Made by a program: the position numbers and the translations under genes
In this document: positions 33,968 through 42,355 of the stretch, in pieces
Position numbering within the stretch: the first letter of the stretch is position 1
Layout of the letters: every line of letters begins with the position of its first letter
NCBI RefSeq assembly: GCF_030811685.1
Contig: NZ_JAUSRF010000003.1
Span: forward strand, 124,001 to 188,000
Direction of reading: 5' to 3'
DNA: 64,000 nucleotides
DNA from: Neorhizobium huautlense
GTDB taxonomy: Bacteria; Pseudomonadota; Alphaproteobacteria; Rhizobiales; Rhizobiaceae
Notes under the pieces: generated by a model
The model's database searches: none
What the model saw: only the letters and a program-made list of their open reading frames with translations
Told to the model about the DNA's origin: nothing

Positions 33968-35079
33968 TGGCACTCTCCCAAACGCTTGACGGTGACATCA
34001 GTCGACGGCTGCGGCATCTCCAGGTCGCCTTCATAACTTTCGTTATAGGAAATCTGGCCGGAAAAATTCTCGCCGTCATCGTCAGGTTGCAGGTACATGC
34101 CCCAAAGGGCGCCGATGCCGCCATGATCGCATTGGACATTCATCGAAACACCGCTCTCGTAGAAATGGATCTTGTCCATCAGCACACATTTGACCCCGGA
34201 CGGTTTTGGCATCAGCGGTAGTGTCTCTGCCGTCATGTCGTCGCGAACGCAGATGTCGTGGGAGCTTTCGACCACTTTCATTTCCGTCTCGGTGCGCTGC
34301 AGCGTCTTCCAGGTGAAGCGCCACAGGCCGCCCCATTCCGGTTTTTCCGTCGGCGGTGCCTGGGCGGGGCGTGCGCGCGGCTCATCATCCGGCGAGGAAT
34401 AGGCGGCGGACTGCAGCGCCAGCCGACGCCCGAACCACGCGCCCATGATGTTAAAATCGTTGAAGGTGATGTGGTATGGTTTCAGCACTTCATCCTGCTG
34501 GGAGAGGGCCGTTCCAGCCACGGATGCCTTTCGGCCATAATAACCCTGGATCTCCCGAAATTTTTCTTCCGGCATCGGCTCCGCTTCCTTCAGCGGGCTC
34601 TGGTTCAGCACGGATTGTGCGACATCCCGGCCAAGTGCTGCATAGGTTCCCTGCGCCGTTTCCGCGAAATAGGCACCGAACATCTCGATCATCGCGAATG
34701 TCGTGTCCGTCTTCATGCGCTCGCCGAAAGCTTCGGTCGCGGCGTCAAAGCTCGCCTTGTCGGTCCCGAATTTCTTGTAGATCGCTTCATGGTCGCCATC
34801 CGGATCCATGAACATCGCATAGGTGATATGGCCGTACGCCTGATAATCGACGCCATTGACGGGCTCAAGCATCTTGACGTCGAAACCGGCGCGGCTGGTC
34901 GCGATCTTCGGGGGCGATGTGGGCGAGGGCGCTTCGCTCAGAGTTCCGGCGTCTTGCGCGCGCACCGGGTTGGCGACGAAAAACGCGGCCAGCAGGGACA
35001 GCGTTGCGATGATCATCATCAAGAACGGCCGTATGGCTGTTGTCCTGATGGCGGAATTGGACATGTCTGGAACCGGCAT
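33964..35079 (-). CDS. secreted protein of unknown function with DUF3617-like C-terminal domain
   Basis: 371 residues from the ATG at 35079, which has AAAGGGG nine bases upstream. It has a signal or anchor helix (FLMMIIATLSLLAAFFVANPVRAQ). The central part (about residues 40-230) has no recognised domain; it is charged and contains QAYGHITYAMFMDPDGDHEAIYKKFGTD. The C-terminal 120 residues resemble the downstream small protein (GGLWRFTWKTLQRTETEM, SHDICVRD, GVKCVLMDK, VQCDHGG) and look like DUF3617. The two genes overlap by four bases and are surely cotranscribed. A periplasmic role is likely; the function is unknown. Confidence 0.55.
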   Translation of the reverse strand: MPVPDMSNSAIRTTAIRPFLMMIIATLSLLAAFFVANPVRAQDAGTLSEAPSPTSPPKIATSRAGFDVKMLEPVNGVDYQAYGHITYAMFMDPDGDHEAIYKKFGTDKASFDAATEAFGERMKTDTTFAMIEMFGAYFAETAQGTYAALGRDVAQSVLNQSPLKEAEPMPEEKFREIQGYYGRKASVAGTALSQQDEVLKPYHITFNDFNIMGAWFGRRLALQSAAYSSPDDEPRARPAQAPPTEKPEWGGLWRFTWKTLQRTETEMKVVESSHDICVRDDMTAETLPLMPKPSGVKCVLMDKIHFYESGVSMNVQCDHGGIGALWGMYLQPDDDGENFSGQISYNESYEGDLEMPQPSTDVTVKRLGECQ

Positions 35080-35251
35080 GGATGGATGCCCCTTTGAGTG
35101 CCTTGTGAGCGAAAAGGAAAGAGCAGGGAAAGCCTGCCAAACCGTCTCGCTCATTTCTTCGGGGCACACATATGGCTTTACGAGCAAAAGGAAATGCTTT
35201 CAACGCGATAGGGTATTTTGCCCGCGGTCACGTGCTGAGGCGGGGGCTGTT

Positions 35252-37174
35252 TCACGTCGGCTGGCCTTCTCGGGTTTCTTTCAGCGTCAAAAGCCAGATC
35301 GCAACATCACGGAAACTGGCCGCTTCGGCATCCGGGGATGCGTCCAGCCATTGTCCCAACCGCACAGAAAGCGTGCCAAAGCCGGCCGCTGCCAGTTTTG
35401 CCGCAAGCGGTTTTCCAATGGCCTGTCTGCTGCCGCGTGCCCGGCCGCCGGCATGGATCGCACCGCTGAGCAGGCGCTCCACATCATCGAGCAGGCCGGA
35501 CTGGCCGGCCATGGCTTGTGGAGGGGTGAGGGCTGCCTGATCATCGAGCGCATCGAGATCCGGCACGATGAAACGGTCGGCGGAAATCGACCACGGTTCG
35601 CAGACCAGCACACCATCCTCAAGCCGCACCGTCCCGGCGATCTGGCGGACTTCGCCCCAGCGGCCGTCGAATGCGGCGGACAGGATGCCGGGCGCTGCCG
35701 GTGCGCCGGAATCGAATTCGCGTTCCAGATGCAGCGTTCCGCCGTCATTCGCCAGCTGGACGGCAGCCTGCCAATATTGCGTTCCGGCCGACCAGGATTG
35801 GCCGAGCACGGCCTCGACCTCGAACATATGGACATCATCGACACGTTTGCGCGGCCTGATCAGCGACAGCGGGCGTTCGGCGAAATCCCGGATCACGTTT
35901 TCGGTGCGGCTGGCCATCAGCGGGGCTGACCACGAAAAATTGCCGTCGCGCGGCATGACCTGCGTCTTGCCGCCGGTGCCGCTGCCCAGCGCCAGCAACC
36001 CGTCGGCGCGGCGGCGAGCAACACTGGTCAGGATCTGGCCGCGGCCGACACCCTGAACCGGCAGGCCCGCGCCGAACTGTCGTCGCAGGACGGAAGAATG
36101 AAAATCCGCCTCGTTTGGGTTGGGAGAAAACAGCTTTTCCATCAGCATGGTCGCGCCGGTATCGCTGTCGGCCAGCAGGACGGAGGCACTGATGTCGTCG
36201 CCTTCCTGCCGCAGTCGGGCACCGAGCGAAACCAGCCGGGTTTTCGCCATCGCCGTTTCGAAGGGCTCGCCCAAGCCCAGCGCCATGGCGGTATCGCTGG
36301 CCCGAACGCGCGCCAAAAGTTCCGTCGCCAGCCTCAAACCGGCGCGCTCGTCATGCCGCGCGCTTCTCGCTTCGTAAGCCTCGACCTGTTCTCTCAGGGC
36401 GTCGATGACCAGCAATACCTGTGATGCCCCCAGAAGCTCCGCCTGTCGGCGGCAGTGTTCCAGCTGCTGCACATGCGCCGCCATGCCGGCCAGAACACCG
36501 ACATCGAGCAGCTTTGCCACGACCTCTTCGCAAGCCATCGCCAGGGACGTCGTGTCGACGGTGGTCTTCGGTCCGGTCTCGCCACCAATCCCGGCTTCGC
36601 CGGCACCGTCGGCCGCGCGAAAAGCCCGTATTGCCAGTGCCACATGCACACATCCGCGCCCCTGCACGCAGTCGCAGCGCGCATAACCCAGATCGTTCGG
36701 CACCAGAAAACGCACGCTTGCCATCGGCAGACGCGCCGCCGGCACCTGTCCGTAATCCAGCCGCACGGTATGGCGCGCCGTCATCAGTCGTGTCAGTTCC
36801 GACTTGGCTGACGGCCCCAATGCGCTTTCGAAACCATCGAGATCGAGTGTCGCAGGGTTCCAGCCCGCCGGCTCGGGTGCCGATGTGGCAGCGTCGGCAG
36901 TTTGGCCGTCACGATAGGCCATGGCGAGCATGATGCGGTGGCGGCAGACCCCGGACGAGGGGCAGGTGCAACTGGCATCGGCGATTTCCTTGCCCGCCGC
37001 CAGTCGGGTCAATGTCCCATCGCTGAAACGTGCCTCTATCGTGCCGTCCCCGGCCACATCCAGAACCGGTCCTGTGCCGGCGGCAAGGTCGCGTTGCGAG
37101 CGCTTGACGATACCGGTATTGGAAAGCTGGGTCAGGCCGTCGTCGGTGAGGGCGATGAGATCATTGCGAACCAT
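35252..37174 (-). CDS. SWIM zinc-finger protein (YehQ-like)
   Basis: 640 residues. Two SWIM-type CxCx5CxH motifs are visible. The first is CTCPSSGVCRH (Cys69, Cys71, Cys77, His79) and the second CDCVQGRGCVH (Cys167, Cys169, Cys175, His177). The rest is mixed alpha/beta sequence without a domain I recognise. SWIM fingers bind zinc and mediate nucleic-acid or protein binding. It is the last gene of a five-gene set with a MoxR ATPase, a DUF5682 protein, a WGR/DUF4132 protein and a vWA protein, the same set as E. coli yehL-M-I-P-Q. It begins one base after the vWA stop. A substrate-recognition role in the complex is inferred. Confidence 0.82.
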   Translation of the reverse strand: MVRNDLIALTDDGLTQLSNTGIVKRSQRDLAAGTGPVLDVAGDGTIEARFSDGTLTRLAAGKEIADASCTCPSSGVCRHRIMLAMAYRDGQTADAATSAPEPAGWNPATLDLDGFESALGPSAKSELTRLMTARHTVRLDYGQVPAARLPMASVRFLVPNDLGYARCDCVQGRGCVHVALAIRAFRAADGAGEAGIGGETGPKTTVDTTSLAMACEEVVAKLLDVGVLAGMAAHVQQLEHCRRQAELLGASQVLLVIDALREQVEAYEARSARHDERAGLRLATELLARVRASDTAMALGLGEPFETAMAKTRLVSLGARLRQEGDDISASVLLADSDTGATMLMEKLFSPNPNEADFHSSVLRRQFGAGLPVQGVGRGQILTSVARRRADGLLALGSGTGGKTQVMPRDGNFSWSAPLMASRTENVIRDFAERPLSLIRPRKRVDDVHMFEVEAVLGQSWSAGTQYWQAAVQLANDGGTLHLEREFDSGAPAAPGILSAAFDGRWGEVRQIAGTVRLEDGVLVCEPWSISADRFIVPDLDALDDQAALTPPQAMAGQSGLLDDVERLLSGAIHAGGRARGSRQAIGKPLAAKLAAAGFGTLSVRLGQWLDASPDAEAASFRDVAIWLLTLKETREGQPT

Positions 37175-37175
37175 G

Positions 37176-38318
37176 TCATCGTCCGATCTTGGCGGCCAGC
37201 CAGCCGGCCAGCTCGCCCGGCGTCATCGCGCCCACTTCGGCGCCGGCTGCCACCAGCTTGCGCGCCGTTTCACGCGAGTAAGCCGGTTCGGCGGCGGAAT
37301 CGAGAGCCGCCAGACCCAGCACCAATGTGCGCTGCGCCGTCAGTTCCGCAACACGGTTGATCAGCATGGCCTCGCTCGAGCCCTCATAAAAATCCGAGAT
37401 CATCACCACGATCGCATTTTCCGGCTGGGTGATCAGTTCGGCGGCATAACCGACGGCGCGCTGGATATCCGTGCCGCCGCCAAGCTGCACTTTCATCAGC
37501 AGCTCGCAAGGGTCATCGACATCGCTGGTCAGGTCGACGATTTCGGTATCGAAGGCGACAAGATGCGTTTTCACGCCCGGCAATGCCCACAGGCAGGCGG
37601 CCGTCACGGCGGAGTGGATGACCGAATCCAGCATCGAGCCGCTCTGGTCGACCAGCAAAATGATCTGCCACTGTTTCATATGGCGCTGGTTGCGCGCGAA
37701 GAAGTGCAGTCGCTCCACCGTCAACTGGCGTTTTTCCGGGTCGTAATGTTTCAGATTGTCCTTCACGACACGGCGAAAATCGAGATCGCTGGCGATCTTG
37801 AAACGGCTGTGACGACGCCGGTCGACCACGCCGGAAAAGGCCAGCGCCATGTCGCGCGACAGCTTTTCCATGAGCTGACGTACCACTTCCTGCACCAGTT
37901 TTCGCGCCATCACGAGAATGTCCGGCGACATCAGGTGTTTTGTCCGCAACACGGCTTTCAGCAATGTTTCGTTCGGCTCGGCGCGCGCCAGCACATCGGC
38001 ATTGGTGATGATGTCTTCGATCGCGTAATTTTCGATCGCATCCCGTTCCAGCCGTTCGATGGTTTCCTTGGGAAACAGCCGGTGGATATCGTTGATCCAG
38101 TCCGGCGTGGTCAGGGCAGATGCGCCACGCCCGCCCTGACGGCTGATATTGCGGTCGCCGCCATCCTCGTCGCGGCCGTAAAGCCAGTCCAGCGCCGCAT
38201 CCATCGCAATGGCGTCGGCAGACATGTTCCCACCCGCCGCGCGGCAGGCGCCGTCGGACGCCTCGCCGAGGACGAGACGCCAGCGCGTCAGGGGATCGAG
38301 GATGCCGGGATCGCTCAT
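37176..38318 (-). CDS. von Willebrand A (vWA/CoxE-like) protein (YehP-like)
   Basis: 380 residues. The first 210 are mainly helical and charged. The C-terminal vWA domain starts near WQIILLVDQSGSM, a complete MIDAS metal site (Asp224, Ser226, Ser228), with the later Thr in GGGTDIQRAV and Asp in VMISDFYEGS. Intact MIDAS residues suggest Mg-dependent binding of a partner. vWA proteins encoded next to MoxR ATPases act with them as chaperone or assembly pairs. The gene overlaps the WGR/DUF4132 gene by ATGA, which shows tight coupling. Its size and neighbours match E. coli YehP. Confidence 0.87.
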   Translation of the reverse strand: MSDPGILDPLTRWRLVLGEASDGACRAAGGNMSADAIAMDAALDWLYGRDEDGGDRNISRQGGRGASALTTPDWINDIHRLFPKETIERLERDAIENYAIEDIITNADVLARAEPNETLLKAVLRTKHLMSPDILVMARKLVQEVVRQLMEKLSRDMALAFSGVVDRRRHSRFKIASDLDFRRVVKDNLKHYDPEKRQLTVERLHFFARNQRHMKQWQIILLVDQSGSMLDSVIHSAVTAACLWALPGVKTHLVAFDTEIVDLTSDVDDPCELLMKVQLGGGTDIQRAVGYAAELITQPENAIVVMISDFYEGSSEAMLINRVAELTAQRTLVLGLAALDSAAEPAYSRETARKLVAAGAEVGAMTPGELAGWLAAKIGR

Positions 38319-41300
38319 TTCACCGCCGTTTCGGCCAGAAGTGCCAGACCGCGCAAGGTTTCGCTGGCCGTGACCGGATCAAGCTGGCCGAATGTCGGCG
38401 CATTGCCCTTGTTGCGGCCATAGGGCGGTTCCAGGGAAAGCTTGCCGAGTGTCTGCAGTTTGTCTTCCCAGTCTCCGCCGCCGGTAAAGATGCCGTCCTC
38501 GAAATAGAACATGGCATCCATGGTTTTGCCGTTCAGCAGGCGAACCGGACGCTCCAGCCACCAGATGCAACCGCCATCCTGTGGTGCCCCAAGCGCCCAG
38601 CCGCGCGAACCCATGCCGCGTAGGCGCGGGCTTTCCACCTTCAGGCCTTCGAAACGGGTGATTTCGCTGACCTGCTTTTCCGCCTCGGTCAGTTCATGGA
38701 TTTCACGGCCAAGCTGCGGGAATGGCTGGGAGATTTCATAATCGCCGAAAAGCGCGCCCCAGGCATCCAGCCCGCCGGCCGGCAGGTGCAGCGGATGCAC
38801 AAGCCCGATCACGCCTGTTGCCTCGACGGAGAAATCGAGGTCGAGCGTGTCGTCCTGCGCATCGGTGACGGACAGATCGTCGGACACGCGAAAGATGGTG
38901 GTCGGTGCCGTGCGCGGATCGCGGTCTGCATACACACCCCAGACCAGCCGCTGCGTCAGGTGGCGGATCAGCGGATGGCTGGCAAAGAACATCCAAAACA
39001 CGTCCGGCGTCGTGCGGCGCGACATGGACAGCATGTTTTCCAGGCGGGTGATCTGGATGCTGGAGGCCGCGCGTGCGTCCTTCTTCAGGGCCGACCAGCG
39101 CTTGACCGCGTCTCCGGCAAGTTCCTGATCGTCGGATTTGTTCGGCTTGGGCAGATCCTTCAGGCGTTTGCCGGTTTCGTCCTTCACCCAGGGTTTGAGG
39201 AATTCATCGAAACCGACACGGAACTGCCTTTCGCCGAACACGAGATCCATGCCGCCGCGATCGTCGAGATCGAGATCGGGCGCCAGACGGTCTGCCAGTT
39301 CTTCCGGTGTGAGATCGCGCGCTTCGGCAAGCTGGGCAATCTTTTCGCGGGCCTTTTCCTGCAAGCCCTTGAACTTCAGTTTTTCGGCAATGCCGTTGAG
39401 GTTCATCAGCGCGACATCGGTGCCGATATCGGCCAGCACATCGAGGCCGGTAACGGCACGTGCATGGGCGGCTTCGCCCGGCCATTTGCGCACCAGACGG
39501 GTGAGCTTGCGGGCGCATTCGTCATCGCCCAGCCAGCCGATGCCACGCAGGGCCCAGCCCTCCTTGGAGGGCGCGCCATCCGCCAGCCATGCGGCAAATA
39601 CGTCCCAGGCGAAGGCGGCAAGGCTGTCCGCCGTGGTCTTTTCCTTCAGGACATCGATGCCGGCATAAATGGCTTCCGGTGTGGAGAAGGACAACATTTC
39701 GGCGATCGCCACCATGGCCTCGTCCGAAAGTGCGCCGCCGTCCTTCAGGACCGGACGCGTGAAGGACGACGGCTTGAACCAGTCCGGCACCTTGGCGATG
39801 CGGGCGGGGAAACGCTGGAGAGGATCGCGCTCCAGCACTTCCACGACGGCTTCCGGCGCCTTGGCATCCTGTGCGGCATAGGTTTGCGCGATCGCTTCGA
39901 TAGCGACACGCCCGTCTTCGCGGTCGGTGGCAATCCAGCGCAACGCAAATTCGGCGGCGTCGCGCACAGCACCCTTCGGGCCGGTGGCATCGGGGATCAG
40001 CCGGATGATGGCCGTCTCGCGATGCCGCCGCATCCACTGCATGGCCGCCACACGCGCCTTCTTCAGCTTGATGAGTGCACGCGCCGCATGCGGCGCGATT
40101 TCTCCCGCATCGATATTCTTCGCAAGGTCGATCATCACGATCGGGTCGTTTTCGATCTGCCGCAGCAGGCCCGGCAGGCCGCGTTCGCCAAAACGGTCCA
40201 TCATGCGGGTATAAACGTCGTCGGCATAATAACCGGTGGCTGCGCCCGGGCAACTCCACAACATCAGCGCCAGCGAATCCGGCTGTTTGTCGATTCCGTC
40301 GAGCAGCTTGCCCCAACCGCTGGACCGAAGCCCCCAGGAACGGGCACGGTAGATCTGCATGATGCGCTCATAGGCAAAACCGAGCACATCCGCATGATCG
40401 TCGCCGATCTGCGGCAGCGGCTTTGAAACGGGCGGCACCTTGTACCAGTCCGGTAGCGGATTTGCCTCGATCTCGGCGATGGCTTTGACCAGGTCGTCGG
40501 TCGTCTCCGCGATCACGGCACCATGATTGCGCCAATAGCCCCTCTCGGATGCGATGGGTTCGGACACGTAAACGAACGGCGTCGGCGCGGGCTTCAGCGC
40601 AAGGACGATGTCCTCGACCTTCTTTTTCTTCTTGCGCCATGGCGGATCGAGAAGAACGGCCGGAACATTATCCGCAACGGCCAGCGGCACGTTTTGCACT
40701 TCGTGCAAACGGTCGAGATAGGCCAGCGCACGGTCGTTGCCGGCAAGCCATTGGCGCTGGGTTTCCTCAGGATGTGCTTTCAGAAAATCCATCACCCGGG
40801 CACGAATGACGGGTTCGGTTCGGCCGGAGGCAAGTGCGATGACGAAAAGGCGAAAGCTCGTGGCGGGATCGGCCTCGCTGAATTCATCGAGCGCGGCGCG
40901 GATCCATTTGTCGTGCAGAATGGGAGCAAGCACCGCCATCGCGCCGTCATCACCCGTTGCCAGGATCGTCTTGGCGATCACGGTTTTCCGATCGTCATAG
41001 GCGTAATGCAGGAACCAATCGAGGGCCGGGGCGGGGGACTGATTGTGATGCGCTGCCGTGTCGATCACGGTCGCCAGAACATCCTCAATCGAGATGTCCA
41101 CATAGCTGAAATAGAAGAAATAGCTGCGTTTCGTGCGCCAGCGTGTACCGTCCGATGGCGCCAGTTCGGCAATGAGCGGCAGAAAGGCCAGCTGCGCGCC
41201 GACTTCCACGCCCGCAGCCTCGGCGCCGCGCAGCACGGCAAGCGGCTTGAGATCATGTTCGATGGAGCGGTCGTCACCCAGCACGAAGGCGCGCGATGCA

Positions 41301-42334
41301 CGCACTTCCCATGGCACCTGATCATCAAGGTCTTCCGTCAGCGTGGTGATTGCGGCCTCATATTCCTCGTCGGAAAGCTTTGTCAGCGCGAACCTCAGTG
41401 CAAGCTCCAGCGGCGAACTCCAGCACGAATTGCCATAGGCACGGCGATCGTTTGTATTGGCGCCGATCAATGGCCTCAGGATTTGCAGCACCCACGAGGC
41501 CCCGGCAACAGTCAGCAGCCATTCCTGAAAATCGATCAGGCACAACAGGCTTGCGGGCTGCTTGCCGTTGCGGATTTTTGGGCCCTCGATCACCTTCCCG
41601 TGCGAGACGGTGCCGATATGTTGCAGCCAGTTGATGACGTCGGCCGCCTCGAGTTTCATCTCGGCCTGTCCGCCGATCTTCGATTTGAGCCAGCGTACGG
41701 CGCCACCACCAACTGGTTTGGGGCCGTTTTCGCCCAGTCTTTCATTGATCCACTGGGCTGCGTCCTTGGCTTCGGCTTTGGGAGATGCCGTCAGGAGCTT
41801 GATATTGTCGGCAAAATTGTCCCAGGCGCGGGCCGGGTCGAGCGAACCCTGCGATCGGCTGCGGGTGGGCAGGGCAAGGCCGATCAACGATTTTAGGACG
41901 GGCGAGGGGCCAGAAGCCGGTGCCTGCGCAGCCGCCACGGATGGCACTGATTTCACGGCGGGCTTGGCGAGTTGCTCTGCGGGAAAAACCGGTGCAACAG
42001 GCTCAGATACTTCCGCAGTCGGGACCTCAGCGCTGGCGCTGGCAGCGGGGGCGGAAGTCTGTGCCTCTTCCACCGTTTCTTTCGGCTTGGCCGGCTCCGC
42101 CTGTTTCTTTGCCGGAGCAGCAAGTCCCGAACCGATCAGGCTATATCCCTTGCCGGTCTTTTCTTTCACCAGCTTGTTCTTTTCCTTCAGCGCCGCATCG
42201 GCTGTGTCGAATTCCTTTTCCTTGCTCTGTCCCTGCGTGCCGATGCGGCCGTAATTGACCGTCAGCGTCGTTCCCTCGATGGAAACCTCCCAGAATTTCG
42301 AGGATTTTCCTTCAACAAGTTCGTACCGTTCCAT
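38315..42334 (-). CDS. giant WGR-DUF4132 (MolR/YehI-like) protein
   Basis: 1339 residues. The N-terminus (about 1-65) is a WGR-type domain: FWEVSIEGTTLTVNYGRIGTQGQSKEKEF then AALKEKNKLVKEKTGKGY. In other proteins such domains bind nucleic acids (for example in PARPs). A linker of about 75 residues rich in Ala, Pro, Glu and Lys follows. A long helical region, repeat-like in places (ALIKLKKARVAAMQWMRRHRETAIIRL), then reaches a C-terminal DUF4132 region (about 1030-1200, with KRLKDLPKPNKSDD and RRTTPDVFWMFFASHPLIRHLTQRLVWGVY). E. coli MolR and YehI share this architecture. The function is unknown. Confidence 0.82.
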   Translation of the reverse strand: MERYELVEGKSSKFWEVSIEGTTLTVNYGRIGTQGQSKEKEFDTADAALKEKNKLVKEKTGKGYSLIGSGLAAPAKKQAEPAKPKETVEEAQTSAPAASASAEVPTAEVSEPVAPVFPAEQLAKPAVKSVPSVAAAQAPASGPSPVLKSLIGLALPTRSRSQGSLDPARAWDNFADNIKLLTASPKAEAKDAAQWINERLGENGPKPVGGGAVRWLKSKIGGQAEMKLEAADVINWLQHIGTVSHGKVIEGPKIRNGKQPASLLCLIDFQEWLLTVAGASWVLQILRPLIGANTNDRRAYGNSCWSSPLELALRFALTKLSDEEYEAAITTLTEDLDDQVPWEVRASRAFVLGDDRSIEHDLKPLAVLRGAEAAGVEVGAQLAFLPLIAELAPSDGTRWRTKRSYFFYFSYVDISIEDVLATVIDTAAHHNQSPAPALDWFLHYAYDDRKTVIAKTILATGDDGAMAVLAPILHDKWIRAALDEFSEADPATSFRLFVIALASGRTEPVIRARVMDFLKAHPEETQRQWLAGNDRALAYLDRLHEVQNVPLAVADNVPAVLLDPPWRKKKKKVEDIVLALKPAPTPFVYVSEPIASERGYWRNHGAVIAETTDDLVKAIAEIEANPLPDWYKVPPVSKPLPQIGDDHADVLGFAYERIMQIYRARSWGLRSSGWGKLLDGIDKQPDSLALMLWSCPGAATGYYADDVYTRMMDRFGERGLPGLLRQIENDPIVMIDLAKNIDAGEIAPHAARALIKLKKARVAAMQWMRRHRETAIIRLIPDATGPKGAVRDAAEFALRWIATDREDGRVAIEAIAQTYAAQDAKAPEAVVEVLERDPLQRFPARIAKVPDWFKPSSFTRPVLKDGGALSDEAMVAIAEMLSFSTPEAIYAGIDVLKEKTTADSLAAFAWDVFAAWLADGAPSKEGWALRGIGWLGDDECARKLTRLVRKWPGEAAHARAVTGLDVLADIGTDVALMNLNGIAEKLKFKGLQEKAREKIAQLAEARDLTPEELADRLAPDLDLDDRGGMDLVFGERQFRVGFDEFLKPWVKDETGKRLKDLPKPNKSDDQELAGDAVKRWSALKKDARAASSIQITRLENMLSMSRRTTPDVFWMFFASHPLIRHLTQRLVWGVYADRDPRTAPTTIFRVSDDLSVTDAQDDTLDLDFSVEATGVIGLVHPLHLPAGGLDAWGALFGDYEISQPFPQLGREIHELTEAEKQVSEITRFEGLKVESPRLRGMGSRGWALGAPQDGGCIWWLERPVRLLNGKTMDAMFYFEDGIFTGGGDWEDKLQTLGKLSLEPPYGRNKGNAPTFGQLDPVTASETLRGLALLAETAVK

Positions 42335-42355
42335 CTTCCCGTCCCTATCCCTTTG

